A stretch of 63,062 nt of DNA from Setaria digitata. Its lineage: Eukaryota; Nematoda; Chromadorea; Rhabditida; Setariidae. Each line of letters opens with the position of its first letter. Position 1 is the stretch's first letter. This document shows, piece after piece, positions 22,388 through 33,457 of the stretch. The stretch covers positions 1 through 63,062 of the forward strand of contig RCAB01000380.1 of the NCBI GenBank assembly GCA_003640385.1, read 5' to 3'. The notes beneath the pieces are model-generated. The model was not told the DNA's origin and made no database searches. It saw nothing but the letters and a program-made list of their open reading frames with translations. The position numbers and the translations under genes are program-made.

Positions 22388-24401
22388 ATGCAACGGGTTG
22401 CAAGTGGGAAACACGTAAGTATACTGGACAAATCATTGAGTAGAGGAAAAACAGAGGTTTTATTTTATTTATTTTATTTTTTTTCTTAGAAAGATTCGGT
22501 TACAAGTTTGTCTGAAAGAACAAGTGATCGGACTGGCAATTTCGAAAACTGTGTTTTGAATTTTCATATTTGCAAGTAATGGATGTAGAGTTTTGGAAAG
22601 TATCTGTAAAAAGTATGGCTTCACGTGTTCTAGTTACTGTTGGTGTTTTTTTTTTTTTTTTTTTCTAAATTTTTTTTTTTTTATTTTCTAAAATAACCAG
22701 TGAAAAATAAATTGTATTAATATTTTTAGGTAAATTTTTCTTCATTTGCTTTGTTGTTTGCGGAAATGATACGATACGCAAATAATCGGTCTAATACAGT
22801 TAGCGATCTGCAAGATAAGTCAGTATTTTGCTAAGTTATAGCTTTTTTGTCAAATTTTGTAATTAATTAAACTCAGTAAGATGATTATGTAGTGAAAAAA
22901 AAAACGAAGAGATGACCTTTCTTATTTTCAATGAGAGNCGTTGATGTTTTTTTTTTTTTTTTTTTTTTTTCTAAAATAACCAGTGAAAAATAAATTGTAT
23001 TAATATTTTTAGGTAAATTTTTCTTCATTTGCTTTGTTGTTTGCGGAAATGATACGATACGCAAATAATCGGTCTAATACAGTTAGCGATCTGCAAGATA
23101 AGTCAGTATTTTGCTAAGTTATAGCTTTTTTGTCAAATTTTGTAATTAATTAAACTCAGTAAGATGATTATGTAGTGAAAAAAAAAACGAAGAGATGACC
23201 TTTCTTATTTTCAATGAGAGCTCAATTAAAGATTAAACAATAAGTCCTTGAATTTGTTTTTCACTTATTTTCAAGTCCTCCACTCTCAGTTCCGAAAATT
23301 GTTGTCTAAAAAATGCATGTATTTGGTGGGAATAATATAATTAATTTTAGGCTTGCAGGCTATGGAAAATTCGTTGGCAGCCGTTTGCTAGATGTTATTG
23401 TACTGCGAGAGAAAGGTTACAGGCGTGAAACGAAATTACTGAATATGCTAATGTTTGTCAAAGGAACAATCTGGAAAAATTTATTTAACAAAGAAGCTGA
23501 TAAGCTGGAGCGCAGTAATGATGATCCCTGCCAGTGTAAGTTTCTGCACACGTTATGGTATATTCATTCAAAACGTGCATGAAAAACTATAATGATTGTG
23601 GACCTACTTCTTTTTTCTCTTACTTCAGGCCAATGCATACATTTCATGGTGATCCATTTTTTTTTTTTTTTTNATTCGTTGGCAGCCGTTTGCTAGATGT
23701 TATTGTACTGCGAGAGAAAGGTTACAGGCGTGAAACGAAATTACTGAATATGCTAATGTTTGTCAAAGGAACAATCTGGAAAAATTTATTTAACAAAGAA
23801 GCTGATAAGCTGGAGCGCAGTAATGATGATCCCTGCCAGTGTAAGTTTCTGCACACGTTATGGTATATTCATTCAAAACGTGCGTGAAAAACTATAATGA
23901 TTGTGAACCTACTTCTTTTTTCTCTTACTTCAGGCCCATGCATACATTTCATGGTGATCCATTTTTTTTTTTTTCTCTGAGTGTGAAATATGGATCTAGT
24001 TATCACATTATTTCGGTAAAACTCCTTGTTTTGTAGACCTATCGAAAAAGATATTCTTTATTTAGATTTACTGATTGAAAAAGAGCCCATTGTAAATACA
24101 TACATATCCGTGCCAAAAGATAAAGGGAACTTGAATTGTGCATCGTTTATTGCTGGTATTATTGAAGCGGTTTTAGAGGTTAGAATTTTCAATTTTAGAA
24201 TTCGATACTGGCGTTTTATATTCGACGGAGTGTGCTTTACAGCCTCTTGTTCTTAGAAGAAATTATAGACTGTTTCTCTTTTAGGCAAGCAATTTTCCAT
24301 GCAAAGTTAGCGCGCATTGGCATGATGGTACCACTTATATAATTCAGTTTGACAGGCTTGTTATTGCGCGAGAAAATGCACTTTTGGAATTGGCGCGATA
24401 A
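22388..24401 (+). CDS. TRAPP complex subunit 5 (TRAPPC5/Trs31)
   Basis: TRAPPC5 is a core subunit of the TRAPP tethering/Rab1-GEF complexes in ER-Golgi and intra-Golgi traffic. Exons 22388-22456, 22730-22818 (repeated at 23013-23101), 23351-23535 (last part repeated at 23674-23840), 24066-24178 and 24285-24401 give 190 residues, against 188 in human. Family signatures are plain: SSFALLFAEMI, LLDVIVLREKGYRRETK, MLMFVKGTIWKNLF, EADKLERSNDD, EPIVNTYISVPKDKGNLNC and SAHWHDGTTYIIQF. The exon starting at 24066 must use the TTTATTTAG acceptor; the stronger-looking TTGTAG at 24030s breaks the frame. Both exon repeats flank an N and are assembly duplications, not real exons. An AATAAA lies 24 nt behind the stop. 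Confidence 0.93.
22688..23220. repeat. Direct duplication flanking an N, doubling TRAPPC5 exon 2
   Basis: Bases 22688-22937 and 22971-23220 are the same 250-bp block, separated by an N at 22938 and a T-rich stretch. Each copy contains the 89-bp second exon of TRAPPC5 with identical splice sites. If both were used, the frame would shift (89 nt). This is an unmerged contig overlap. Confidence 0.88.
23369..23974. repeat. Direct duplication flanking an N, doubling TRAPPC5 exon 3
   Basis: Bases 23369-23672 recur from 23674 to about 23974 across an N at 23673, with a few substitutions (GGCCAATGC/GGCCCATGC, GTGCATG/GTGCGTG, TGTGGACC/TGTGAACC). The left copy keeps the exon acceptor at 23350. The right copy starts inside the exon, so only one exon can be real. 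Confidence 0.88.
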
Positions 24402-24424
24402 ACTCAAAGTTTACCTCGTAGTAA

Positions 24425-24430
24425 AATAAA
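24425..24430 (+). terminator. AATAAA polyadenylation signal of TRAPPC5
   Basis: AATAAA occurs 24 nt after the TRAPPC5 stop codon, a usual position for nematode 3' ends. Confidence 0.5.
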
Positions 24431-25022
24431 ATGAAGATATTTTGTTAAAATTCAAAACTCACTTAGCGCATTTCATCAAAACTTCTTTTGTGTCATTATT
24501 CCATCTGATTAACTGATGTACAAAAATGAGATGGCTGTGGATTCCGAATTATAAAATTGTGAAATTTGAAGTAGAAACCTACCGATTTTTCATTTTTGGA
24601 ACATGCAACTCAGTACTTTTGGATATATATATATACCTTTATTTAAATTGTATTTACTGCTGATCGCTGGTTCGTCGTAGCAAATAAATCATTATTATCT
24701 GCATTAATCTATGTTTTCTGTTGGGTTTCTTGAAGCATACCTCAAGTACGTAACTGGAATATATATCGTTTGAAACTTCACGGTTAAACGTGACATTTCA
24801 CTCGTTCAGTCGATAAAAAAGAATACAAATTTGTGGTGCAAAGCTATTGCTATAATTATCGTTGGCACATCACTACACATATAATTACGCATCTTGTAGA
24901 TGAGGATAAATAACTATGCTATTCTATCGAAGTATTATTGAACGGAGCAGTTGAATGAACAATCTAAGCATAATACGGTCTTATTCATTTTCCAATAATT
25001 TTCTCACTGATCATTTCAGGAA
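24431..25022. other. Short gap between TRAPPC5 and POLG, ending in a splice acceptor
   Basis: No gene is seen. The gap ends with ATCATTTCAG (AG at 25018-25019), then GAA, then the POLG ATG. A leader of only three or four bases behind an acceptor is typical of trans-spliced nematode messages. With the same orientation and about 0.6 kb spacing, an operon with TRAPPC5 is possible. Confidence 0.55.
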
Positions 25023-28000
25023 ATGTTAATCCGGAACAGTTTATCGGCGGTTCGCACAACACCACAGTTTGTTGTAAAACGTTTATATGCAGTAGAAGTA
25101 AGTTCATCGGAAGAGCCGTCAACTTCCAACAGGAATAGTTCATTCATTCCAAAGAAAATTGAGCTGGTTCCGGAACGACTACATCGTCATCTCTTTGGTA
25201 GTTACCCTGTTCCGGAAACTGCCGTGAAAAATGATCCATTTGAAATGCTTGAATTGCCAAATCTAGAAGGTTCAGATTTACTGGACCATTTCCAAAATAT
25301 TGCCATGAAGCAATTTGAACCGTATAGACGCTTTTTCATGCAAGCAGCTAATATTCGAAAATTGCCATCTATACCGAAAAAATGGATTTTTCATCCTGGT
25401 TGGACGAGGTACACAGTGACTGAGTCACCCAAACAGGTATGCTATGATTCTCTTCCTTGCTCTTAATTGAACTGGTTCCTGTATTTTCTTCGAACTATAA
25501 AAAGTTACTTCATCACAATTTACCTAATAATAACTGATGTGTAGGAACGAGAGACGCAAATGATTCTTTCCGTATTTTGGAATTGGAATAATCGAATTAT
25601 AGGTGTCGGAAATCATTCTTCATTCTCTCACATTTCCTGACAAGGCAAAAATTTCGTTTTCCAGTTTAGTTTTTTACAAATGCAAATAATCTTCATGCTT
25701 GAATACGAAGATTAACTTTTTCTAGGTGGATCATCCACTAGAGGACTTGGTATTTTTTGATGTTGAAGTATGCATGCGAGATGGATTATTACCAACTCTT
25801 GCTACAGCTGTCACAACGAATGCATGGTATGATTTAGAAATTGGAGGTAAAGTATTGAAATAAAATGGAATTATAAATTTAATTTCCTAACATTATGTGT
25901 AGAGGTAAGTTTTCAGTAACAAATCTTTTCGAAATTTTATTTAAGAATAACAGTAATTTTGTTAGGAATAAATATGTGTACCAATGACTTCCTTGATATT
26001 ATTGTTTTGTACAGGTATTCATGGTGCAGTGATCGACTGGTGAACGGTGGAGATATGCCGGAACTATATCGCTTAAATCATTTGATTGCATTTGAAACAG
26101 GTGAAAAAGACTTGAAGCATCGTTTGATCATAGGACATAATGTAGCCTTTGATCGATCAAGAGTTAAGGAACAGTATTATAGAAAGGTGAGCTTTGTTCT
26201 GCTATTAATTGGTGCAAAATTTAATACATTTGTAAAAAAAATCATTTGTTTAAAGCTGAAATGGTATATTAAAGGAGAGTTAAGTATTACCGTTGTACTG
26301 TAAACTGCTTATAATACAATTGAGGTTCCATTCTTTCATTTAGGGGACGAATACACGATTTTGGGATACGATGTCAATGGCTATACCCATATATGGAATG
26401 GCTGATCATCAAGTGGCTCTATATGAAAAAAAAGACACAGAAGTAGATGATTCTGGAGTGCGTATTTTTTTCAGTGCTTATTCATTTTGCAATTTTATTT
26501 TTAATTTTATTTCTAAATCAGGTTATTTATTCGCAGCTTTTCTTTTCAAAATTTTAGTATTCATTTTAGTATAGCCTGATCTTTGAATCAATTTTTCGTT
26601 TCAAAGAATCTTTACTGGTTGTTTTAATAAATTTTATATGCTGACATGCTCAATTTTTAACAGTCAAATTCATAAGAGTAGTTACCATTAATTTTCAACG
26701 GATGAAAAAATTGCTTCAAAAATTTGAAACCAGTAGCTCCTGAATTTTGATAGATGCAAATCTGTATTTCTAAATAAGTTTTTATATGAAAAAAATTCGA
26801 AATTCATCAAATTTTCTATTTCGAAAATTTGATAAAATAAATATCTTACAACGACATTAGCGCAGCACTTCAACAGCTTGAGTAATATTTGCTAACATTT
26901 AGCCGATCGGCTGGGTTGATTATTGGCGATCTCTTGTATGCAAAAACTCATTAAGTGCGTTGCACGAGAAATTATGCGGCACAACTTCGCTAAAACAACT
27001 AAACAAATCACTTCAAACATTTTTCGTTAAAGAACCTATTGACGAAATACGTCATTCTTTCCAGGTTAGGCCTCTCTATTCGTACAGCGAGGTATTATTT
27101 AGATTTTCAAAACTGTTTAGTCGTTTAGTTGGGCATAATCTTAATTTTCTAGTGGATCATATGATACATATTTTTCATATGTAAGCAGAGTAGAAGCTTT
27201 TGAATCCTACCATAGAATCATAATTTGAATGGCGAAATGATTGAAACTGCTGATACTACTCATATGGATTTAATGAGATAAAATGATTAGTAACCATTTT
27301 CTTTTTTTTCTTTTAGGATCTAACAACGTATTGCGCTCATGATGTTGTAGCTTGCTTCGAGTTGTACCAAGCTTTATATCCTGAATTTTCAAGAAGGTTG
27401 TCTATTACTGTACGTTTTTTCAAATCAGACTTTCTTTTCTATATTTTTATTTCAGTCTGATATATTAGTTACTTTTTTTCCAGATTTCCGCATCCGGCAA
27501 CATGGCAAGGAATGCTTGAAATTGGCAATGTTTACTTACCTGTTACGAAGAACTGGCGAAAGTTTTTTACGAACAATGAAACCCGTGCAAATAATGAAAA
27601 TAAGATCGCTGCAGTTGGTGTAGTATGTGCAGCAAGAGAACTAATGGAAAATTTGGGAAAGACGAATCAGTTGTAAATTATTAAATGTGTCATCACCTAA
27701 GGCTGTTTTCGGGAAATATTGGAAGTGTACGCTAGGATCGTAAATTTGCAATTCATCCCATATTTTCCAGTTATAAGTGGAATTGCTGACTTCGTTTTAG
27801 ATATATGCATGATCCTTGGATGTGGTCGGCTGATTGGAGCAGTCGGAGGGGCGAGGAAATTCCCGTGTGAGTATCATTTTTCCTATCGATTTTATAAATT
27901 CAAGGTTGTTTAACTGAATTTTACTTTTGATTGGATGATATTTTAGTTAAATAGAATATTTGGATCATATTAGTGCTCTCTGCTTTAAATTAAAGTTAAC

Positions 28001-31000
28001 AGTAAGTTTAAATTAAAGTTAGCTCTGCTTTATACTCAAATTTGACATTCTTATTTTAGATGGTATGAATCGCTCCTGCGCTCTAGGAGTCTTGTTCATG
28101 CACCTATTGAAAAGTTATCACAAGAAGATGTAAAACTTAAAAGCCGTGTTGTACCACGCATATTTGGACTTTGTTGGGGGCCATATCCTCTGCACTACAA
28201 AACTGATAAGGGTTGGGGATTTTTGGTTCCAAAAGGTAATTTCCTTCGTTTTGATTTGCCTACGCATGGACGTTTATGTATGAATGTTCAGTGAACTTAC
28301 TACTTTGAACTTTTCCTTTCTCTATTCTTTTACAGATTCTCATATTGCCCTGTCGGATGTCCCAGAAATGGAGAAAGTTGTATTAAGGCGAGGTGTAAAA
28401 GTTACAATTCCTGTGAAGTAAATTTATTTATTTATATCAATTCATCATAATTATGAAATTATTTCAGTCCAATATTAAGTTAATTTAACAATTTTCCATC
28501 TGAAATCTTACTCTTTTAGGGCGATCCTCGATATCATACAACAAAATATATCTGAAGGTGTAGGAGATGTTGTGTTGACACGTCCTCATTCATCAGTTAG
28601 CATCTTTAATTTTTACAAATTACCACATCCGGTAAGTTCCGCTTTTTTCAGTTGCAACTTTTCTATTTTCTCCCATTGTTCATGACTTTTTTAAATTAAA
28701 ATTTGCACTAAGCGATATGATAACATTTCCACTAAAAAAATTCTTTTGCAATTCTGCGAATAGAATAGCAAATTTATAATTTTAGAATGGTGAGAATGAT
28801 AATGTCGGTGATCCAATTGCGAAAGCTTTTCACTTGGAAATTGAAGAAGGTGTTCTGTGGCCAACACGTTACAAGAAAGAGTTTTCAGATTTATATCGAG
28901 CAAGAAATACTACACGATTCTGGAATAATTACAGGTTTTTCTTCCTTTTTTTCACTTGAAGGAAACTTAAAATTTTCCTGCTCAACAGCTGCTTTTTTTT
29001 TTCAACTTAGTAAGGGATTAACAAATCATTGTTTTCCTCAGCAATATTGTTTCTCTTCCTTTCTTCCAATTATTACTACTTTTATTGCTTAAGTCTAACC
29101 ATCGGTGACAAGCGATCAGCCGTATTAAAAAGAATTTTTTTTTTTTTTTTTTTCATTAATATCCTAAACTTTTAAAAAATTGCTTTGGCATAAGAAGTAT
29201 TCCTTATTGCCTAATCAGTCGATTAGTCCCTTTCTCTTGTCTGAAAAGAGAATGAGAGAATAGAACTACTTGATGGCATTTTGGCTTTTTTTTAGTTGAT
29301 TTATTTTTTCAAAATTTCTGAAGTAAAATACATGGAAGGACTGACAAATGGATCTATTCAGGGATCGATTTCAAGAACAGGTAACGGTTTGGTTAGATGA
29401 GAATGGTGAAGAAGGAGCTATCGCACCGTCAATCATTCCAGCTGGTACAGTAACAAGACGGGCTGTGCATAAACTTTGGTTGACAGCTATTAATCCAAAG
29501 GTATTTGCATTATATTTTATGTTTTTTTCTTGTTTTTGGTTGGTTTTTTTCAGAAGTTTTTATTCGTTGTAATGAGTTAAACGTAAAACTTTGCATGACT
29601 TCCATATATATTTTCCATAAATTTTATTTAAATCCCAAAATTTTTTTAGCTTTCGTCTCACATTTCATTTTTGATTTTTTTTTTTTTTTTTTCCATAGCA
29701 TATTTTGCAGGATGATCAAATGATAGGTACTAATTTGAAGTCGATGGTAGAATGTCCGCAGGATTGGCATATTGTCGGAGCTGATGTTGACTCACAAGAG
29801 CAATGGATAGCGGCAATGTTAGGTGATTGTTGTGTGGGTAAAGGTGTTGCCGGTGCTACTCCTTTTAGTAATATGCTCTTGGCAGGTCGCAAAGTTGACC
29901 ACAGCGATTTGCACAGTGTTATCGCAAGGGAAGTTGGTATCAGCAGGGATAAAGCCAAGGTTTTGCACTTGAGAAATAGAGTTTTTTTTTTTGTTTTGCT
30001 TCCTTTTCAGTAACTTACTAATTGAAGTTTTGTGTTTTTTTTTTAATGTCTAAAATGATATAATATATGATACTGTATTCAGTATTGGATCGATTAGATC
30101 GTATGCATGTAATTTTGTACGTTTCCATGTCTCGGTAAGAGTTTTCTGACTTATGTTTAGTTTACATTTTCTGATATTCACTGGAAACTATGGACAAATC
30201 GTTTGCTTTAGGTGTTGAATTATGCACGGCTTTATGGTGCTGGCGTAGTGCATGCAGCTGATTTTCTCATGCAATCAGGGATGAGTGCCAAGAAAGCATT
30301 AAGTCTGAGCAGCAAGTTGTTTGATACAACTAAAGGCAAACGGTTCAAGTAATGTCTTTACTTTTGCCATTTCTCTATGCTCCTTAAATTTATTCATTCA
30401 GATTATATATATATATATATATATATATTTCTGAAAGTAATTAGTAAAACTTTTGTAGCTTCCTCAAATTAAACGAGAATTATAATGATTATTTCCGTTG
30501 GTACATTGACAACCTATGCACATCAGAAATGAAAGCTTATTATGTGTATGCAAATGGCAATTATTTCCTACCGGAATATCGTATCCGACAAGGGTATGTG
30601 AGGATCATTACAACGATTTAGTGTATTAAGTTTGTCTTCTAGGAAAAATTTCTTATAATTTACCGAATTAGACGTAGAAATTAATATGAACTTATGGATG
30701 GAAGCCGGAAGTAGAAGTTGTTGATTTCAAAATTAATTTTTAAAATTTCTGAAGGAAATTGACGGTAAACTTTGAAGACTGGCTGTATCAAGGTGTATGG
30801 AACAAATTACGGGAAAATGGGCGGGATGCGAGCGATTTTAGCAAGGATTGGTTAATCAAGCAAATCTATAGTGGATGTCATGAATATCAGCTTTACATCG
30901 GAGGATTGTATGTGAAAAATCTTTAATTTAATTATTTTCACAATGAAGTTAGCCATTACCCGAAAGTAATATTGTCATTATTAAGAAGATATTGGGAAAA

Positions 31001-32380
31001 TGTTTGAGTCTTTCCAGTGAATCCGATACATTCAATTATTTGGAACTAACATTGAATGATTCGAAGCCACGCACTCCAGTATTAAATTGTCAACTTGGCC
31101 ACTGTTTAACTCCATTACCGAAGGATGTTAGAGATCACGAATATTTCTTGAAAAAATATCGTCGTTCAATCATAAACTGGGTAATTTTGAATTTTTTGCC
31201 TCTCCAGTAATCAATAAAGCTTAATTATTTAGGTAAGAGGAATGGCTTGAAAGTTAATCTGGAGAAGCTGTGAATATGAGAAGCAGAAAGGATTTAAAAT
31301 TTATTTGAGCAAACTGATAAAAGTGTGCTTATCACCTATTTTGTACTGTTTTTACTAATGTGGAAACTCTTCGTTATTATGTTTGGGTTAAATCATTTTT
31401 CTTAGGCACTGAGTTATACGAACAAGATCAGATTTTAGGTGGTACAGTCAAGTGCTGTTGATTTTCTCCATTTGCTTATTGTTTGCATGAAATGGCTTTG
31501 TAATGCTTACCATATTGAAGCTCGATTTGCTCTCTCAATTCACGACGAGGTATAAAGTTTTTTTTCTTTCTTAAGTTGCTGGACTGAGTATAATGGTAGA
31601 TTTGAGTTACTGCTATTGTGTTTATCAGCTTTTATGGAATATTTCATATTATATGGTTATTGAGTTTTTTCTCATTCTTTTGCTTAAAAGCTCATTTTTT
31701 TTTTCTTTTTAGATTAGATACATCGTGCCGTCAGAAGATCGTTATCGATGTGCTTTAGCCTTATCCTTAAGTAATATGTATGTGCGTGCTATGATTTCAC
31801 AAAAATTAGGCATTGTTCAGCTACCAATGGTTTGTCGTTACTTTTAGAATTAACATTCATTTTCTGTTCACTGGTCATTCATTTTCAGAATTTTCTTTTT
31901 AGCAGTCGCGAATTTTCACAGGAGAAAAATCTGCTATTATCAATTTTGAAAAGATTCTTGAGTCGGCCTTTCGACCCTTCCATCTTTTGCGGTTTAAGCT
32001 GTTTTAACCCGCATTAAAAATCTTGATATGTAAAAAGGTCAACTGTGTTTATTATTAATTTATAATTTTCAGTCAGTCGCATTCTTTAGCCAAGTTGATA
32101 TCGATCGTGTACTCCGGAAAGAAGTTAATTTAGTGTGCAAAACGCCAGGTGGTGAATGTATTCCACCAGGTTGCTTTTGATATATTTAGATGAATTTTCA
32201 GTAAACTTTGAAATAGAAAAATGAAATTTTTACGACATATTAAAATTTTATTAAGGTGAAGCATTAGACATGAATGCGATTTTGATGAAAACTGGTGGTA
32301 CTTTGAAGAAGGACAACCTCTATCCAAATGGTAGAGTGTCACAAACAAAAGAGGGCAGATTCGAGGAGACATCGAAATGA
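25023..32380 (+). CDS. polg-1: Mitochondrial DNA polymerase gamma, catalytic subunit
   Basis: This enzyme replicates mitochondrial DNA, with 5'-3' polymerase and 3'-5' proofreading activity. Twenty-two exons chain in phase to about 1080 residues: 25023-25436, 25726-25826, 26015-26186, 26344-26457, 26903-27064, 27317-27396, 27484-27672, 27801-27866, 28060-28235, 28336-28417, 28520-28631, 28786-28934, 29362-29500, 29711-29959, 30212-30348, 30459-30593, 30755-30907, 31018-31180, 31439-31549, 31713-31829, 32073-32169, 32256-32380. The exonuclease motifs are intact: FFDVEV (Asp150, Glu152), GHNVAFD (Asp218) and YCAHDV (Asp330). The polymerase motifs are intact: [14 protein letters not shown] (Asp677), [19 protein letters not shown] (Asp967). 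The N-terminus ([13 protein letters not shown]) is basic and hydroxylated, like a mitochondrial presequence. The C-terminal end runs about 25 residues past the conserved EALD segment. Confidence 0.96.
30403..30428. repeat. AT dinucleotide microsatellite in a POLG intron
   Basis: About 13 uninterrupted TA units lie in the intron between the exons ending at 30348 and starting at 30459. Confidence 0.9.
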
Positions 32381-33457
32381 CTATTTTGTGGAGAAAGAAG
32401 TTGTTTTGTTAGTCGATATATTTATCTCAAAATGAGATACCTTTGGAACTGAGAGCTATATTGTTACTATCAATTAATTGCAATAATCTCCATTATTCCA
32501 AGCTTTCTCGTTGTTGATTCTACCATATGAATGTATAAATTGTCGACATTTAAGTGTTCATTACAAATGATAAGGATAATTTACCACATATCAAGTTCCA
32601 TCCACTTAGATCCAATATTAATTGGAGTTGGTAGTAGAAAACATCGATACATGACAAATATTAGTGTTAATACCCGTATAAAGGAGAGAGCGTGCTATAA
32701 ACGAACAATGAAAGATGAAGATAGTAATAAGTCATTATAACGTTAGACGAAATTGATATTGCGATTGAAACTAGATTTTAGAGAAAAATGATGAATACTA
32801 TGTATATACGATCTAATTCAGTGAAACATGGAAAACCTTTAAATTGATAAGTTATCCTTAAACATTGACCGTGTTGTAGTAGTAGCCTGTACAGTATAAA
32901 CTGGTGGCAAAGTTCGCATTCCGGAGCTTTGTTCTCGCATTTCTAAAACTGAACATTTATCGGGAAGAAAATGCGAGAAATATTATTACTTTATATATTT
33001 ATAATTCTTAATTGGCATGTGTACCATAAAATTCTAATGTTACAATGTCTTAAGTCAGTTTTTAGTTATTGTACTTCATCTTTGGAAAAAAAAAAATGTT
33101 TATTTTTGACTCTTCTTGATTCCATCGTCAAAAATGTATAGAATATTGTCCATGTATTGTTGCATTATTTTAATTTGTTATCATTATTTGACAAGTCAAT
33201 TTTCTGCTACTCTTTTATGCCTCCTAAGTCTCTTTTAATATCTCAAAAATCCTTATTCTTTAGTTCCACCTTTCTTTTCCTGATGCAAAAGTTTCCTGTT
33301 GCATCTTGTAAAATATGTATGTTATCTTATCGGCAAAGTTTATGACCTGATAAGTTCTGACCACTAAAATTACACATAAATTTCTGATTCAATGTTCTAA
33401 AAAATAACTAGGATCATATTTCTGCATGAAGAAATGGATGTCACATAAGCTTCTGTG
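32381..33457. other. Intergenic stretch between convergent POLG and membrane-protein genes
   Basis: The two genes converge here, so this must contain both 3' ends. Short open frames at 32531 and 33157 have no protein-like features. Nothing else is seen. Confidence 0.6.

Noticed and set aside
22484..22579. Open segment KDSVTSLSERTSD... as TRAPPC5 exon 2
   Set aside because: It follows a good acceptor but breaks the match to TRAPPC5. Reading exon 1 to 22456 and joining to 22730 gives the conserved N-terminus.
23369..23974. A genuine tandem exon duplication in TRAPPC5
   Set aside because: The repeat unit starts and ends at an N and cuts through the exon. Using both copies destroys the frame.
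24036..24065. TTTTGTAG acceptor for TRAPPC5 exon 4
   Set aside because: It puts the exon out of frame. TTTATTTAG at 24065 restores YLLIEKEPIVNTYIS.
30992..31017. Upstream extension of the POLG exon starting at 31018
   Set aside because: The AAG-ended acceptors there do not fit the incoming phase, while TCTTTCCAG at 31017 gives [12 protein letters not shown], matching the family.
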